Shown: positions 50,949 through 61,800, counted from the first letter of the stretch. The stretch is 64,000 nt of DNA from Minicystis rosea (GCA_001931535.1 CP016211.1:7425703-7489702); one strand, 5' to 3'. Translations and numbers: made by a program. The notes: generated by a model not told the origin, from the letters alone.

Positions 50949-52664
50949 TCAGCGGGCGTCGAGCTCGCGCTCGTCGAAGCGGCGCGCGATGCCTTCGATG
51001 CGATCGACCAGTTGCCGGAAATCGATGGGCTTGTTGACGAAGTCGTTGACGCCGAGGACGGCGAAGCGCCAGCGATGCGTGGGGCTGACGCGGCCGCTCA
51101 CCACCACCACGCGCGCGGTGTCGCCGCCGGGAATGGCGCGGAGGCGCGAGAGCGTGTCGAGGCCGTCGAGGCCGGGCATGTCGAAGTCGAGGAGCACAAG
51201 GTCGGGCCGCAGCGTGCCCGCGCGCTCGACGGCTTCACGACCGGAGCCGGCGCCCTCGACCACCACGGAGAGGCGGCTCCGGTAGCGATAGAACGCTAGC
51301 TGCGTGGCCTGCACCGTGAACTTGCGGAACACCGGGCTGTCGTCGACCACGAGCACGTGCACCGGGCGCATGGTGTCGCCCGTGCGCGACGGCGCCGACG
51401 GCGGCGTGTGCGAAGAGATCGGCCCACCGGCGAGGTCGTGCGGTGTGTCGCGCTGCGAGAGCGGCTCGCCGCCGCGCGCCAACGACGGATAGGGCGCGAG
51501 GCTCGGCGCCGGCAGCGAGCGCGCGACCCACTCGAGCGCAGGCCCCATGTCGGGCTCGGGCGCGGGCGGAGGCAACGTGGGGAGCGTGCTCGATATCAAG
51601 CGATCGCCCGCGGCCGCGAGCACCTCGGCGAAGGCCGTGCAGCTCGGGTAGCGCTCGTCCGGATCCTTGGCGAGCGCGCGCGCGACGATCTTGTCGAACG
51701 GCGCCAATTCGCGCCGAACCGAGGAGAGCGCCGGCGGCTTCTTGCGGGCGTGCTGCCGCATGAGCTGCGCGCGATCGGTGGTGGGAAACGGGAGCTGCCC
51801 GGTGAGCATCTCGAACGCGGTGATCCCGAGCGCGTACACGTCGGTGCGCACCGTGATCGAGGCCGCCGCCGCGCCCAAGCCCACTTGCTCCGGGGCCATG
51901 TATTGCGGCGTGCCGCAGGCCATCGCCGCTTCGGGATCGTCGCTGTGCACCGCGAGGCCGAAGTCGAGGAGCACCGGGCGGCCCGTGTGCTCCTCGATCG
52001 CAATGTTGCTCGGCTTCACGTCGCGATGAACCACGCCCGTCGCGTGCACCGCGTCGATCCCCTGCGCGATGCGCCCGAGGATGGTGAGCGTGCGGTGCAC
52101 CGGGATCGTCTCCCCGTTCTGTTTGTGCTCGGCGAGGATCTGGCGCACGGTCCGGCCGCGCACGTACTCCATGGCGAAGAAGTACGTGCCGCCGTGGAGG
52201 CCGAAGGCATAGACCTGCACCACGTACTGGTTGCGGATCGACGCGAGCGAGCGCGCTTCGCGCTGGAAGCTCGAGGCGGCGTCGCGGCTCTGCGCGGCCC
52301 ACGAAGGCTCGATCATCTTGAGCGCCACCGGCCGGCCGAGCCAGGTGTCGCGCGCGAGATAGACGACGCCCATCGCGCCGCGGCCCAGCTCGGACTCGAC
52401 GCGATAACGGCCGTCGACGACGAGCACCTGCTGCCCCGCGGCCTGCTCCGAGTCGGAGAGCACGCACACGTGATCGAGCGTCATCGGCGAATGACCGCAC
52501 ACGGCGCACTTCGGCGCGGGGGCGGGCGGGGGCGCCGGCCCGAGGTCCGGCGCCGAGAGCGGGCCCATCGAATCGACCGCGCGCGGCCGCGCCATGCGCA
52601 CGGTGGCGTCGTTGGACGACGACGGCGGCTCCGGTGTGCTTTCGTGTTGGATCTGCTGGCTCAT
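50949..52664 (-). CDS. Ser/Thr protein kinase fused to a receiver domain
   Basis: 571 residues. An N-terminal Cys-x2-Cys segment (KCAVCGHSPMTLDHVC) is followed by the kinase domain: LGRGAMGVVYLARD (94-107), Lys in VALKMI (116), HRDVKPSN catalytic loop, DFGLAV and APEQ. After a Pro/Ser linker comes a receiver domain: VLVVDDSPVFRKF, phosphoacceptor in LVLLDFDMPGLDG, VVVSGRV and VNKPI. The fusion lets a Hanks kinase be modulated by a two-component phosphorelay, an arrangement known in myxobacteria. Start 52664 chosen at MSQQIQHE; the ribosome site is weak. Confidence 0.9.
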   Translation of the reverse strand: MSQQIQHESTPEPPSSSNDATVRMARPRAVDSMGPLSAPDLGPAPPPAPAPKCAVCGHSPMTLDHVCVLSDSEQAAGQQVLVVDGRYRVESELGRGAMGVVYLARDTWLGRPVALKMIEPSWAAQSRDAASSFQREARSLASIRNQYVVQVYAFGLHGGTYFFAMEYVRGRTVRQILAEHKQNGETIPVHRTLTILGRIAQGIDAVHATGVVHRDVKPSNIAIEEHTGRPVLLDFGLAVHSDDPEAAMACGTPQYMAPEQVGLGAAAASITVRTDVYALGITAFEMLTGQLPFPTTDRAQLMRQHARKKPPALSSVRRELAPFDKIVARALAKDPDERYPSCTAFAEVLAAAGDRLISSTLPTLPPPAPEPDMGPALEWVARSLPAPSLAPYPSLARGGEPLSQRDTPHDLAGGPISSHTPPSAPSRTGDTMRPVHVLVVDDSPVFRKFTVQATQLAFYRYRSRLSVVVEGAGSGREAVERAGTLRPDLVLLDFDMPGLDGLDTLSRLRAIPGGDTARVVVVSGRVSPTHRWRFAVLGVNDFVNKPIDFRQLVDRIEGIARRFDERELDAR

Positions 52665-52817
52665 CCGGAGACCAATCGGGAGCGTACCCAGGCGCGTATG
52701 CCCGCGGCAAGCACCGCCTGCTCGGCGGCCCCGATCACGGTGCGCCCCCGTCATCCACGTGGGTGGCACACGCACCCAGAAAGCCGTTATTTGCAGGGCC
52801 GCGCGCCGCTGGACGGC

Positions 52818-53067
52818 TCACTCCTGCTTGAAGAGGACCTGGTTGTCGAGGAAGGCGATGAGCGCCCGCTGTGACTCGGGCGGAAGCGCGACGAAGGCCG
52901 CCTGGGAAGCCGCGCCCTCCCCGCCGTGCGCGAGGATGGCCTCGGTCAGCGTGGTGGCGCGCCCGTCGTGCAGGTACGGCGCCGTCGAGCCCACGCCCTG
53001 CGCATCACCATTCTGCACCATCGCCGTGAGCGCGGCCTGATCGGTATGGTGCGCGAGCCCGCGCGGA
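52818..53067 (-). pseudogene. C-terminal fragment of a di-heme peroxidase-type gene
   Basis: Reading RGLAHHTDQAALTAMVQ then GSTAPYLHDGRATTLTEAIL and ALIAFLDNQVLF, this matches the end of MauG/di-heme cytochrome c peroxidase-type proteins (YLHDGR, LT.AI..H.GE). The heme-binding CxxCH parts are missing, and it begins at the stop codon of the upstream nuclease gene, as if that gene's module replaced its 5' part. Confidence 0.6.
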
Positions 53068-54285
53068 TCAGACCTCTTCGAGGATCGCGTCCATCACGGC
53101 ATCGGGCACCCATCGATCCCAGCCGACGACGATCACCTCGTCTTCGCGGCAAGGCTCGCTCGCGATGGGGGCCGACGTCACCAGAATCACCTTGGGCCAC
53201 CCGGAGAGGGCAGCGCCGTATTCGGCGCGATAAACGATGGCATCGCGATAGCTCTGCGCGAGGTAATCGGGATCGGCCGACAGCTTGGCCTCGATGAGCA
53301 CGGCGCGCGCGCCGCGCGGGGTGTCGATCATCACGGTGATGTCGGGCCTGAGGCGGCCGCGCTGTCCGAAGTAGCGTCGCAGGCCGGCGTCGTAGGGGCC
53401 GGGATCGAGGAAAGCTTGGTCGTAATGGATCTGCACCACCGTGCCTTCCCTGCCCTCGATCTCCGCGACCGCCTGCCGCCCGGCCGCGACGATGGTGCGC
53501 TTCATGGCGAGGTCGGGACGGCGCGACGCGAACGACACCAGCAGACGGAGGAGGACGGCGATCTCGAAGCGGGCGTGATCGGCGAGCGGCGCGAGCGCGC
53601 CTTCCGCGACGACGCGGGCGATGCGCGCGGGATCGGGATCGTCGAGCCCCTCGCGGAGCGCGCGATGCAGCGCGGCCGCGAGCGCGTGCGCCGGATGCGA
53701 CGACGTACGCGCGACGTCTGGATCGATCGCCTCGAAAGGCACGTCCGGCACGTCACGGAGCGCGGTGACCTCGAGCGCGTGGGCGAGGGCCGATGCGGAG
53801 GACGCGAGCGCCGCGCCCCAGCCGACGGCACCGATGACACCGGCCCGCGACAGCTCGCGGATCACTTCGTCGAGGCGCACGGCGACGGCCTTGGCCAGCA
53901 CGTCCTCGGGTCGATCGCGACGGGAGCGCGGGGCGCGCGCGGCGAGCGCGACGGCGCGGCCCGCGAGGTGGAGGCGCAACGTGGCCGCGACGTCGAGGCG
54001 GCCGCGCAGCTCGCCGGACGAGACGCGCCGCTCGAGGATGGATCGCGCCGGGAGATGCGCGGCGAGCGCGGGCAACGCCGCGCACGCGAAGGCATGGATG
54101 GAGTCGGCGTGCGCGCTCGCGACGCTGGCCGCGCGAAGCAGGAAGAGCTGCCGCGGCCCACCCCCGAGGCGCGCGAGGAAGCGGGCCGCCGCGTCCTCGG
54201 GCAGCGCGCGCCGGAGCGCCTCCGGGAGGAGATAGCCCGGAAAATGCGAGCGAAGGAACGACTCCCAAGGTTCGCCGCGGCTCAT
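53068..54285 (-). CDS. McrC-like nuclease (PD-(D/E)XK)
   Basis: 405 residues. The N-terminal ~270 residues are Ala/Arg/Leu-rich helices. The C-terminus has RLRPDITVMID, then RAVLIEAKLSADPDYLAQSY and REDEVIVVGWD: the D-x(n)-E-A-K pattern of PD-(D/E)XK nucleases, with RPDI preceding as in McrC. It is 19 bp downstream of the McrB-like AAA+ gene, so the pair would form a McrBC-type motor/nuclease complex. Homology to McrC proper is inferred from the nuclease pattern and gene order. Confidence 0.65.
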   Translation of the reverse strand: MSRGEPWESFLRSHFPGYLLPEALRRALPEDAAARFLARLGGGPRQLFLLRAASVASAHADSIHAFACAALPALAAHLPARSILERRVSSGELRGRLDVAATLRLHLAGRAVALAARAPRSRRDRPEDVLAKAVAVRLDEVIRELSRAGVIGAVGWGAALASSASALAHALEVTALRDVPDVPFEAIDPDVARTSSHPAHALAAALHRALREGLDDPDPARIARVVAEGALAPLADHARFEIAVLLRLLVSFASRRPDLAMKRTIVAAGRQAVAEIEGREGTVVQIHYDQAFLDPGPYDAGLRRYFGQRGRLRPDITVMIDTPRGARAVLIEAKLSADPDYLAQSYRDAIVYRAEYGAALSGWPKVILVTSAPIASEPCREDEVIVVGWDRWVPDAVMDAILEEV

Positions 54286-54304
54286 GGGATCGATTCGTTG
54301 GTGC

Positions 54305-55900
54305 TCAAACGATTGTCACGCGCACCGCCGGAAAGAGCTCGCCGAAGCGCGCCCCGAGCTCGCGACGCGCGCGCTCCGGCGCGCCGCGGGTCTCCTCGTC
54401 GAGCAGCGCCCAGACGGCCGCCGCCGCGTCGGGCGCGAGCCCTTCGAGCTGCGGGAGCACGTACATGGCGATGGCCTCGGCGAGCGCCTCCTCGGCGGCG
54501 CCGCGACGCCTGAGGTAGCGCGCCATGTCGATGGCGACGGCCGGCCCCACCGGGCGATGCGCGAGGAGCCCGCGGGAGCAGAACAAGCGGCCGAGCGCGG
54601 CGCGCGCGCTCCCCTCGAGCGGCGGCGCCGCACCGCTCGATGCATGCTGATCGAGGATGCGCGCATAGGCATCGTCGTCCGGCGCGCCGACATGGATGAT
54701 CGCGAAGCGGCGCTGCACGGCATACGAGAGCCGGAAGAGCGCGGCGCGATCCCACGTGTTCATGGTGGCGAGGAGGCGAAACGACGGCGGCACGCGGTGC
54801 GTCGCCTGCGCGCTCGGACCGACGCTCACGAGCCGTCCATCGGGCAGCGTGAAAGGCGCGCTGGCGTCGCGCCCCGAGAGCACCGTGAGCAGCTCTCCGA
54901 AAGCGCGATCCACGTCGGCGCGGTTGAGCTCGTCGACGAGCAGCCACGATCGCCGCTCGATCGCGGCGAGGAAGACGCCCGGCCGAAAACGCAGCGCCCC
55001 ACCCGGCCCGATCGCATAGCCACCGATGGTGTCGTACGTGGTCCAATCGCCGGAGGCCGTCGCGGTGAGGAGCCCTTCGCAAAAACCGCCGGCCCGCGCG
55101 GCTTCGCCGAGCGCCACGGCGAGCTCCGTCTTGCCCGTGCCGGGCGGGCCCACGAGCAGCACGTGCTTGTCCGCGGACAGCGCCGCACAAGCACGTTCGA
55201 TGATCGACGCGGGCAGCTCCAAGCGCGCCGCCTGCGCGCGCACCGACGCAGGCTCGATCACGAGAGGTGATGCGGTGACATCGATGCTCGTGGCCGGCGC
55301 CGGATCGAACGCCAGAGCCTCGCCCAGCGCTTCGGCGACGTCCGCGTCGGTGTCGCGGGCTTCGTCGAGGAGATCCTCGATGCGCGCGTGCAGCGCTCGA
55401 ACCTCCGCGGCATGCGCGCCGAGGATCTGTCGGCCCAGCGCGGTGGGCTCGGCGCCGCGCGGGCCGCGCGCGATCACGCCGAGCGCGACCAGCCAACCGA
55501 GCCGATGCGCGACGGGCTCGGGCGTGCGATAGCGCCGCTCCACCAAACCTTCGAAGAGGCGGAGCGCCCGCGCCGCGGACGACGCAGCGCCCGCATCCGC
55601 GAGCACGAGCACCTCGAGCAACCCGACGTAGGCCGCGTGGAGCCGCTCGAAGAGCGCTTCGGCATCGGGGGCCTCGGCGTACGCGCGCCCCGCGTCCGTC
55701 AGCGCGATCGCCGCGCCTCGCCGCTCCACGAGCCCCGCGCGCGCGAGCACGATGCGACATGCATCGGCGCGCATCAGCGCGTCCAGCGTCGCCTCCGATC
55801 CACCTTGAGGCGGCGCGGGGAGCCACACCAGGCGCTCGGGCGCAGCGCGACCCGAGGCTCGCCCGCCGGTGGATCGCGCGTGGTTCGTGACCTGCTCCAT
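54305..55900 (-). CDS. McrB-like AAA+ motor
   Basis: 531 residues. The first ~200 residues are Ala-rich helices (possible modified-DNA or target recognition). The AAA+ part has HVLLVGPPGTGKTELAVALG (Walker A), SWLLVDELNRADVDRAFGEL (Walker B with the DELNRAD signature typical of McrB), LLATMNTWDRAALFRL (sensor 1) and YAVQRRFAIIH (Arg finger). McrB-type proteins hydrolyse GTP or ATP to translocate DNA for the attached nuclease. ATG 55900 is the first in frame. The 380-aa gene precedes it and the nuclease gene follows, all on one strand. Confidence 0.75.
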   Translation of the reverse strand: MEQVTNHARSTGGRASGRAAPERLVWLPAPPQGGSEATLDALMRADACRIVLARAGLVERRGAAIALTDAGRAYAEAPDAEALFERLHAAYVGLLEVLVLADAGAASSAARALRLFEGLVERRYRTPEPVAHRLGWLVALGVIARGPRGAEPTALGRQILGAHAAEVRALHARIEDLLDEARDTDADVAEALGEALAFDPAPATSIDVTASPLVIEPASVRAQAARLELPASIIERACAALSADKHVLLVGPPGTGKTELAVALGEAARAGGFCEGLLTATASGDWTTYDTIGGYAIGPGGALRFRPGVFLAAIERRSWLLVDELNRADVDRAFGELLTVLSGRDASAPFTLPDGRLVSVGPSAQATHRVPPSFRLLATMNTWDRAALFRLSYAVQRRFAIIHVGAPDDDAYARILDQHASSGAAPPLEGSARAALGRLFCSRGLLAHRPVGPAVAIDMARYLRRRGAAEEALAEAIAMYVLPQLEGLAPDAAAAVWALLDEETRGAPERARRELGARFGELFPAVRVTIV

Positions 55901-55969
55901 CGATGCTCGTGCACCTTGAAGCGGGCTCGCCGTCGATGCGAGCGAGCGGGCGCACGCCGCCGCGCGCCC

Positions 55970-57112
55970 TCACGAGACGTCCGACAGCACCCCGTGCTCG
56001 CGGAAGTCCCGCATCATGCGCGAGAGCCCCGTGAAGTCCTCACGCCGTCCCAGCGCGGTCGCGGCGTGCTGAATGAGCGCACGCTCGCGCAGCGTCGCCT
56101 TCTTGTCGACGGCGGCCGCCACCTCGAGCACCCGCAGGAAGGGATCGCGCAGAGGCTCGGGGATCCGCGGCAAGCGCTTCACCCAACCGATGTCGTCGGC
56201 CAGATCGTCGGAGATGCGCGCATAGGTCACCGGGCTCGCGCGGCGCACGAGCGAGGCCAAGAGCGCGCTCTCCTCCGGCTCCAAACGGCCGTCGGCGGTG
56301 AAGATGAACCACGCCCCCTCGATGATCAGATCGAGATGCGCATCGAGCCCCTTCTCGCCCGCGAGCACGTCGTCGAACGCGCGGCGGTAGCGGGCATAGC
56401 GGCGCGCGTTGTCGCCGAGGCGGCGCGTGACCACGTAGCTCAGCACGGACGACGACGCGATGCTCACCACGGGGAGCGCATTGCGCAAAAGGCTCTCGCC
56501 GATGATGAAGCGCCCCATGCGGCGAGCGACCTCCTCCGCCTGCACGCGGGCCAGGTGCACGAGCTCGTCGCCCGCGCGCGGCGGGTTCGAGCGCGCATCG
56601 TCCGCGGGGTTGAACGAGAGCGCGAGCAGGGCCCAGATGTCGGCTGGATCGTCGGGATTGAAGCGGAGCCCGAAGAGCTCGGCCAGCTCGCAGATCATCT
56701 CCAGGTGCACGGCCCCGCGCGCCACCGCTTCGGCGCTCACGGCCACCGCCGCGACCGGCAGCGCGACGACCCCGAGCACGCCGTTCGACTGCGCGGTGGC
56801 GAGCGACGTGGCGGTCGTGACCGTGCCCGTCGCGCCGCCCATGAGCGCCGAGCGGAGACAAGCGCGCTTCACGATCGCATGGGAGGCGGCCTCCTCCGTC
56901 GCGCCCTCGGGCACCGTCGTGCGCTTCTCACGTGCGTAATAGCGACGCAGGTAGGCCGACACGAGCCTGCGCAGCCACACCTCCGGCCCCTCGGCCGCGA
57001 GGCCCTCGCGCACCGCGCGCCCCATGTCCCAAAGCGGGATCGTGACGGCCTCGAACGGTCCGCCGCGCTCCGAGAAGACGCTCGCCACCGTCATCGACGG
57101 CCTGGGTGACAA
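55970..57112 (-). CDS. EcsC/TerB-like helical protein (380 aa)
   Basis: Starts MSPRPSMTVASVFSE. The middle has a hydrophobic pair of segments (LMGGATGTVTTATSLATAQS and VLGVVALPVAAVAVSAEAVA) that could dip into a membrane. Residues ~280-370 (VLAGEKGLDAHLDLIIEGAW, then FTADGRLEPEESALLASLVR) resemble a TerB/TerD-type helical domain. Known relatives are membrane-associated and often near stress or defence genes. It lies 69 bp upstream of the McrB-like gene, so it may be a third component, or merely a neighbour. Assignment is tentative. Confidence 0.5.
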   Translation of the reverse strand: MSPRPSMTVASVFSERGGPFEAVTIPLWDMGRAVREGLAAEGPEVWLRRLVSAYLRRYYAREKRTTVPEGATEEAASHAIVKRACLRSALMGGATGTVTTATSLATAQSNGVLGVVALPVAAVAVSAEAVARGAVHLEMICELAELFGLRFNPDDPADIWALLALSFNPADDARSNPPRAGDELVHLARVQAEEVARRMGRFIIGESLLRNALPVVSIASSSVLSYVVTRRLGDNARRYARYRRAFDDVLAGEKGLDAHLDLIIEGAWFIFTADGRLEPEESALLASLVRRASPVTYARISDDLADDIGWVKRLPRIPEPLRDPFLRVLEVAAAVDKKATLRERALIQHAATALGRREDFTGLSRMMRDFREHGVLSDVS

Positions 57113-57179
57113 GAAGCGTTCCGCCGGTGCGCCCCCTCGAAATGGTTGTGGAACCAGAATGGTTATCCCGGCGAAAGGC

Positions 57180-58598
57180 TCATTGCGGGAAGAAGCTCAT
57201 GGGGATGACCACGGTCGCGCCGCCGCCCTCGGGCGGTCCGAACTGCGCGCCGCGGACCACGCGGGAGACACAAGCAATCATGCTCGACGAGAGCCCGCTC
57301 CCCGCGGCCTGCGCCGATTTCACCTCGCCGTTGGGCGCGATCGAGGCGGTCACGCGCACCGATCCACGCATGTTGGGATCCTCGTCGAGCGCGTGCTTGT
57401 AACAAGCGCGCAGCGGGCCGCGGAGGCCGGCCACCACCCTGCCCGCATCGGGCACGGTGCCAATCACATTCGGCGCTTCGATGCTGGATTTGCCGCCCAC
57501 CGGCTTCTTCACTTCAGCCATTTTGCCGACGTCGCCGGCCCGCGCGTCGGCGCGACCATCGCCGCCGGACAGACCGCCGCGGGCGCCGGCCCCGGGCTGC
57601 ACCGCGCCGCCGTCGCCGCGCAGATTCAGCCCACTGCCATCTCCGGGCCGCGTGCCGCCGGCCCCGGCAGCAGCCTTCTCCAGCATCCCGAGCGGCATGT
57701 CGTTGCCATTCGCGAGGACCCGCGCGGTCGCGCCTTGGCCGTGCGCCCCGAGCACCTGAAGCATGGTGTCGTTGAGCGAGGCCAGCTCGCGCGAGAGATC
57801 GCTCGCACGCGCATCGCTCATTCGTGGTCCGCTCGGAGGCCCGCCGTGCGCGACCGCAGACGGCGCCACGCTCCGCCCCGGCGCGGTCTTGGCAGACGAA
57901 GGGGCCGAGTCGGTGGGCTTCGCCGAGGCATCCGCCACCGGCTCGGACGTCGGATGCTCGAGCGGCGGCGCCGGCGGGAGATCCTTGAGCATCAGGACCG
58001 TGTGCGACAGGGAGAACCCTTCATCGATCACCGGATCGGCCCAATCCGAATAGATCGTCGCCACGGCGCCGAAATGGACCAGGAACGAGAACGCCGCGAT
58101 GCCCGTCGTCTTCCAATCGAGGTTGCCGAGCGCGCCACTTCGCACGCCGATCGGGAGCGCGACGCGCGGGCGAGGCGCCGGTGGATCGACGAAATGGAAG
58201 AGCACCACGGTATCGCCGAACGAGAGCCGGCCGCGCGCGTCGTCGCCCAGCGAGAGCGTGCCGTCGCCGCCGATCGTCGCGACATCGTGAACGGCCGCGC
58301 CCTTGGCCACGCGCCCGCGCATGCCGGCCGTGACATGGAGCCGATAGCCCTCGCTCGTGTGCTCGATAAGGCGAACGCTCGACGAGAGATCGGTGCTGAC
58401 GAAGGTGTTGTGCTCGCTCGGCCCCACCGTGAGCGCGGCGCCGGCGGGGAGGACGCGCTCTTCGATCACCCGCCCTCCTCTCACCAGCGCGGCGCGCAGC
58501 ACCCGCGTTGCTCGAGGCGGCGCGGCGGCCCGCATCACCGAGGTCATCTGTCCTTGGCCCTTCTTGGAAGAGCTGCGCGGCGCGGTGCTTTCGGACAT
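57180..58598 (-). CDS. AgmX/PglI-type protein with FHA-like N-terminus and TonB-like end
   Basis: 472 residues from ATG 58598. Residues ~25-180 (LTVGPSEHNTFVSTDLSSSV then RLIEHTSEGYRL and GDGTLSLGDDARGRLSFGD) look like an FHA-type beta sandwich. A hydrophobic segment (GIAAFSFLVHFGAVATIYSD) follows, then a long Pro/Ala/Gly linker and the C-terminal block RVVAGLRGPLRACYKHALDE, GSVRVTASIAPNGEVKS ... PMSFFPQ, the AgmX/PglI C-terminal domain. Such proteins sit in the inner membrane and reach into the periplasm, some in gliding motility. Upstream starts out to 58961 are rejected. Confidence 0.75.
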   Translation of the reverse strand: MSESTAPRSSSKKGQGQMTSVMRAAAPPRATRVLRAALVRGGRVIEERVLPAGAALTVGPSEHNTFVSTDLSSSVRLIEHTSEGYRLHVTAGMRGRVAKGAAVHDVATIGGDGTLSLGDDARGRLSFGDTVVLFHFVDPPAPRPRVALPIGVRSGALGNLDWKTTGIAAFSFLVHFGAVATIYSDWADPVIDEGFSLSHTVLMLKDLPPAPPLEHPTSEPVADASAKPTDSAPSSAKTAPGRSVAPSAVAHGGPPSGPRMSDARASDLSRELASLNDTMLQVLGAHGQGATARVLANGNDMPLGMLEKAAAGAGGTRPGDGSGLNLRGDGGAVQPGAGARGGLSGGDGRADARAGDVGKMAEVKKPVGGKSSIEAPNVIGTVPDAGRVVAGLRGPLRACYKHALDEDPNMRGSVRVTASIAPNGEVKSAQAAGSGLSSSMIACVSRVVRGAQFGPPEGGGATVVIPMSFFPQ

Positions 58599-58866
58599 CG
58601 AATCTCGCTCCGGTGAGGTTGAGGAAGCACGCCGGCCACGGCGATCGCTGGACGGATCACCGCCTTGCAGCCACATCGCGCGTCGGCGCACGGGCGCCGA
58701 TCCGCGGACGCAGTCGCCCCGCCGGCTCGGTGGAGTCGTGGTTTTCGGCAGAACACTCCCCGCGGAGAAAGTTCCGGCAAAGTTGCGGCGTCGCAAAGAT
58801 CGGACGCGCGCCCCGGGATCGCCGTGCTTGACACGGGCGGACGATCGCGCGTCCCTTCGTGGGAGA

Positions 58867-61800
58867 ATGAGCCCCCGATCCTCGAAGCCCCGCTTCAGCG
58901 ACGCCCGCGGCCTCAACTTGGCCATGCAGTCGGTCCCGCCCTTCGAGTTCGAGGGGGTCACGATGCGTGTCTTCCCGCTCCGGGCGAAGCGGGAGATCGT
59001 CCAGCGCTTCGTCGATCAATGGTTGAACATCGTCCCGCCGGAGGTGGGGTATTTCCGCGCCTACCTCCCTTATGTCTTCCTCGACCTCATCAATTACGGT
59101 CGGATGTCGGCCGTCGCGGAGAACCTCGGGTGGCTCGCGCAGCGGGAGATCGCCTTCAGCGTCCCGCTCGAATGGTACAAGCGGCAAGGCGATCAATACG
59201 TCTTCCACGACTGGGCTTATCTCTCGCCCTTCATCTACGTCGACTCGAACCTCTCCATGACCACCGGCCGGGAGGTCTATGGTTGGCCCAAGGCGCTCAT
59301 CCGCATCGATCGCGACGAGAGCGATTGGATGAAGGATCCGCGCGCCCCCGGGCGGCTCGCCACCATCAGCGCCAACGTCTTCCCCGAGGTGTACGCCGGC
59401 AAGCAGGAGGAGGCGCGTGATTTCCTCCACGTCGAGCGGACCGTCGCTCCGTCGCCGTACCAAATCCCCCTCGACTACGCGCGCATCCTCGGCCCGTGGG
59501 GGAACGTGCCCGGCATGCTCCAGAGCGGGAGCGCGCTCATGCGCGATTGGTTCGAGCTGCTCACGGGCGTGGGCGTCCTGCGCGCGCACCCCGGCGTGGG
59601 CCCCGACTCGCTGCGCGAGATGACGCGCGTCCTGACGCAGAGCTACCGGCCCTACGATCCGCGGCCGTACTTCAACACGGTGAACCTCAAGCAATTCCGC
59701 AGCTCCGACCAGCCGAGCTCCATTTGCTATCAGGCCCTCACCAACGCGCGCATGGATATCACCAAATGGAACGGGGGCGGTCTGCTCGGCGATCCCCAGG
59801 CGCTCCTCGGCGACCCCTCGGGCGGGCTCCGCGTCTACATCCATCGTTATGCGTCGGAGCCGGTGGTGGAGACGCTCGGCCTCGAGGTCGAGGACGAGTG
59901 GCACGGTCGCGACACCACGGTGACCTCGATCGCGCCCGTGATGCCTTATTGGGTCGACCTCGACATGCGGTATGGCCGCGCCTTCACCCAGGCTTTCCGC
60001 ACCAAGGTGTCGGGCTGGGCCGACGCCGATGGCCGCGCGATCCCGGGCGGCGAGAACAACGGCCCTCCTCCGTACAACACCTCGCGCGGGGCCGCGTCGC
60101 AGCAGATCGGCGGGCCGTTCGACTTCCCCAACACCACCCTGCGCGTGCTCCCGCTGCTCGCCGACCGCGGCCCGTTGCAAACGTTCTGCGACGAATACCT
60201 GAACGAGCCTCTGGCCGCGACCGGCATGCGCTTCGAGCCCTGGGGGACGTACGTTTACCTCGTCATCGCCAGCAACGAAGGCGCCATCTCCGAATCGAAC
60301 AACATCGGTTATTGGGCCGCGCGCGGCGTCACCTTCTACATCCCCGTGAAGTGGTACGAGACGGTGGACGGCAAACCGTCGCTCCGCTCGCTCGGGCTCG
60401 TGCCCGTGTTCTCGTATGCCAACAGCAGCACCGCGGCCAACACCGGCTCCGAGGTGAGCGGCATCCCCACGGTGCAGGTCGCCATCGAGAGCCCCGCGTC
60501 GACGTGGCTCGACGACGCGGGCCCCTCCGACGCCTCGGAGCGCCGACTCCTGCGCATGGTGGCCGAGGTGCTGCCCGTGCTCGGCGAAGGGCAGAAGACG
60601 GAGAATCGCGATCTCGTCGAGGTGCGCTCGGGCCTCGTGCTCCCGCCCAGCGATCGCACCTCCTGGCGCCTCGTGTCCGAGGGCTGGGGCCGCCGCCTCA
60701 AAGACGATCTCGGCCGCATGCGTACCATCGCCGCGCGCGAGCACGACGAATTCCGGGACGCGCGCGCCCTGGCGCTCGAGGTCCTCGCCAACGGCGCGCC
60801 CATCAACGTGCTCACCATGAAGCAGTTCCGCGACGGCGACGATCCGGACGCGGCCTGTTATCAATCGCTCGTCCAGATTCGACACCGCCTGCGCAGCGTC
60901 CGCGACGTCCGGGAGATCGAGAGTCGCCTCTACGTGCGCATTCACGACTACGCGAGCCAGCCCATCGCGCGCACCCTCGGGCTCGTGCCCAAGCGGGTCT
61001 GCACCGAAGGATCGTCAGCGGTCTTCGAAATCGAGCCGGTGCGCCCGTTCTGGATCAACACCTCCTTGCGTGAGGAGCTCGGCATCACCGTCTGCCGGCG
61101 CGCCGGCACCCTCACGTGGCAATCCGATCCCGACACCACCCAGGAGCGCCCCTATTTCCAGGCCGATCCCGCGAGCCCCGAGAACGGCCCCGCGGTCGGG
61201 CGCGAGCTCACCGATCTCGTCGACGCCTGGGTCCCGCAGCGCCTCGAGCCGCAGTCGGGCGAATGGCGATCGCGATCCACCTCGGTGCGCATCCCGCTCG
61301 ACGACGCGCGCCGCGCCGTCGAGGCGATCGATCCACAGATGGCATTGCAATCCCTCCTTAGCCGAGAATGGGAGCACTGGGGCAACCCCCGCTGGTGGCA
61401 GGTGAAGGATGGTTTGAGCCGCGATCTCGCGGCCATCGAGCGTCAATCGCTCCTCACGGACGCGGTGAACGCCCAAATCGCCCGCCTCGAGCAGGCTTAT
61501 GCGCGCCTCCGGCGCGAGACGCGCCGGAGTGACGTGATTGCCTACATCGAGGGGGAGCAGCTCTTCGACAAGCTGCGCACCGCCGCGCGCCTGCTCCAAG
61601 GCCTCTCGCGCGGCCACACCCTGGCCGACGAGCTGCAACAGCTCACCACCGGTGTCGGCCTCCACGAGGGGCATTACACGCCCGACGCCTGCTCGCGCGC
61701 CCTCGCCTCGGGCGATCACATCGCGGTCGCCCACGTCTTCTCCACCGACTTGATGTTCGACGTCCTCCAAGAGGCGCTCCGCACCTCCGGCTTCGAGTTG

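Noticed and set aside
58657..60945. A 762-codon reverse frame opposite the decarboxylase-like gene
   Set aside because: Asp/Arg/His-rich with no fold signals, whereas the + frame carries clear aromatic and Gly patterns.
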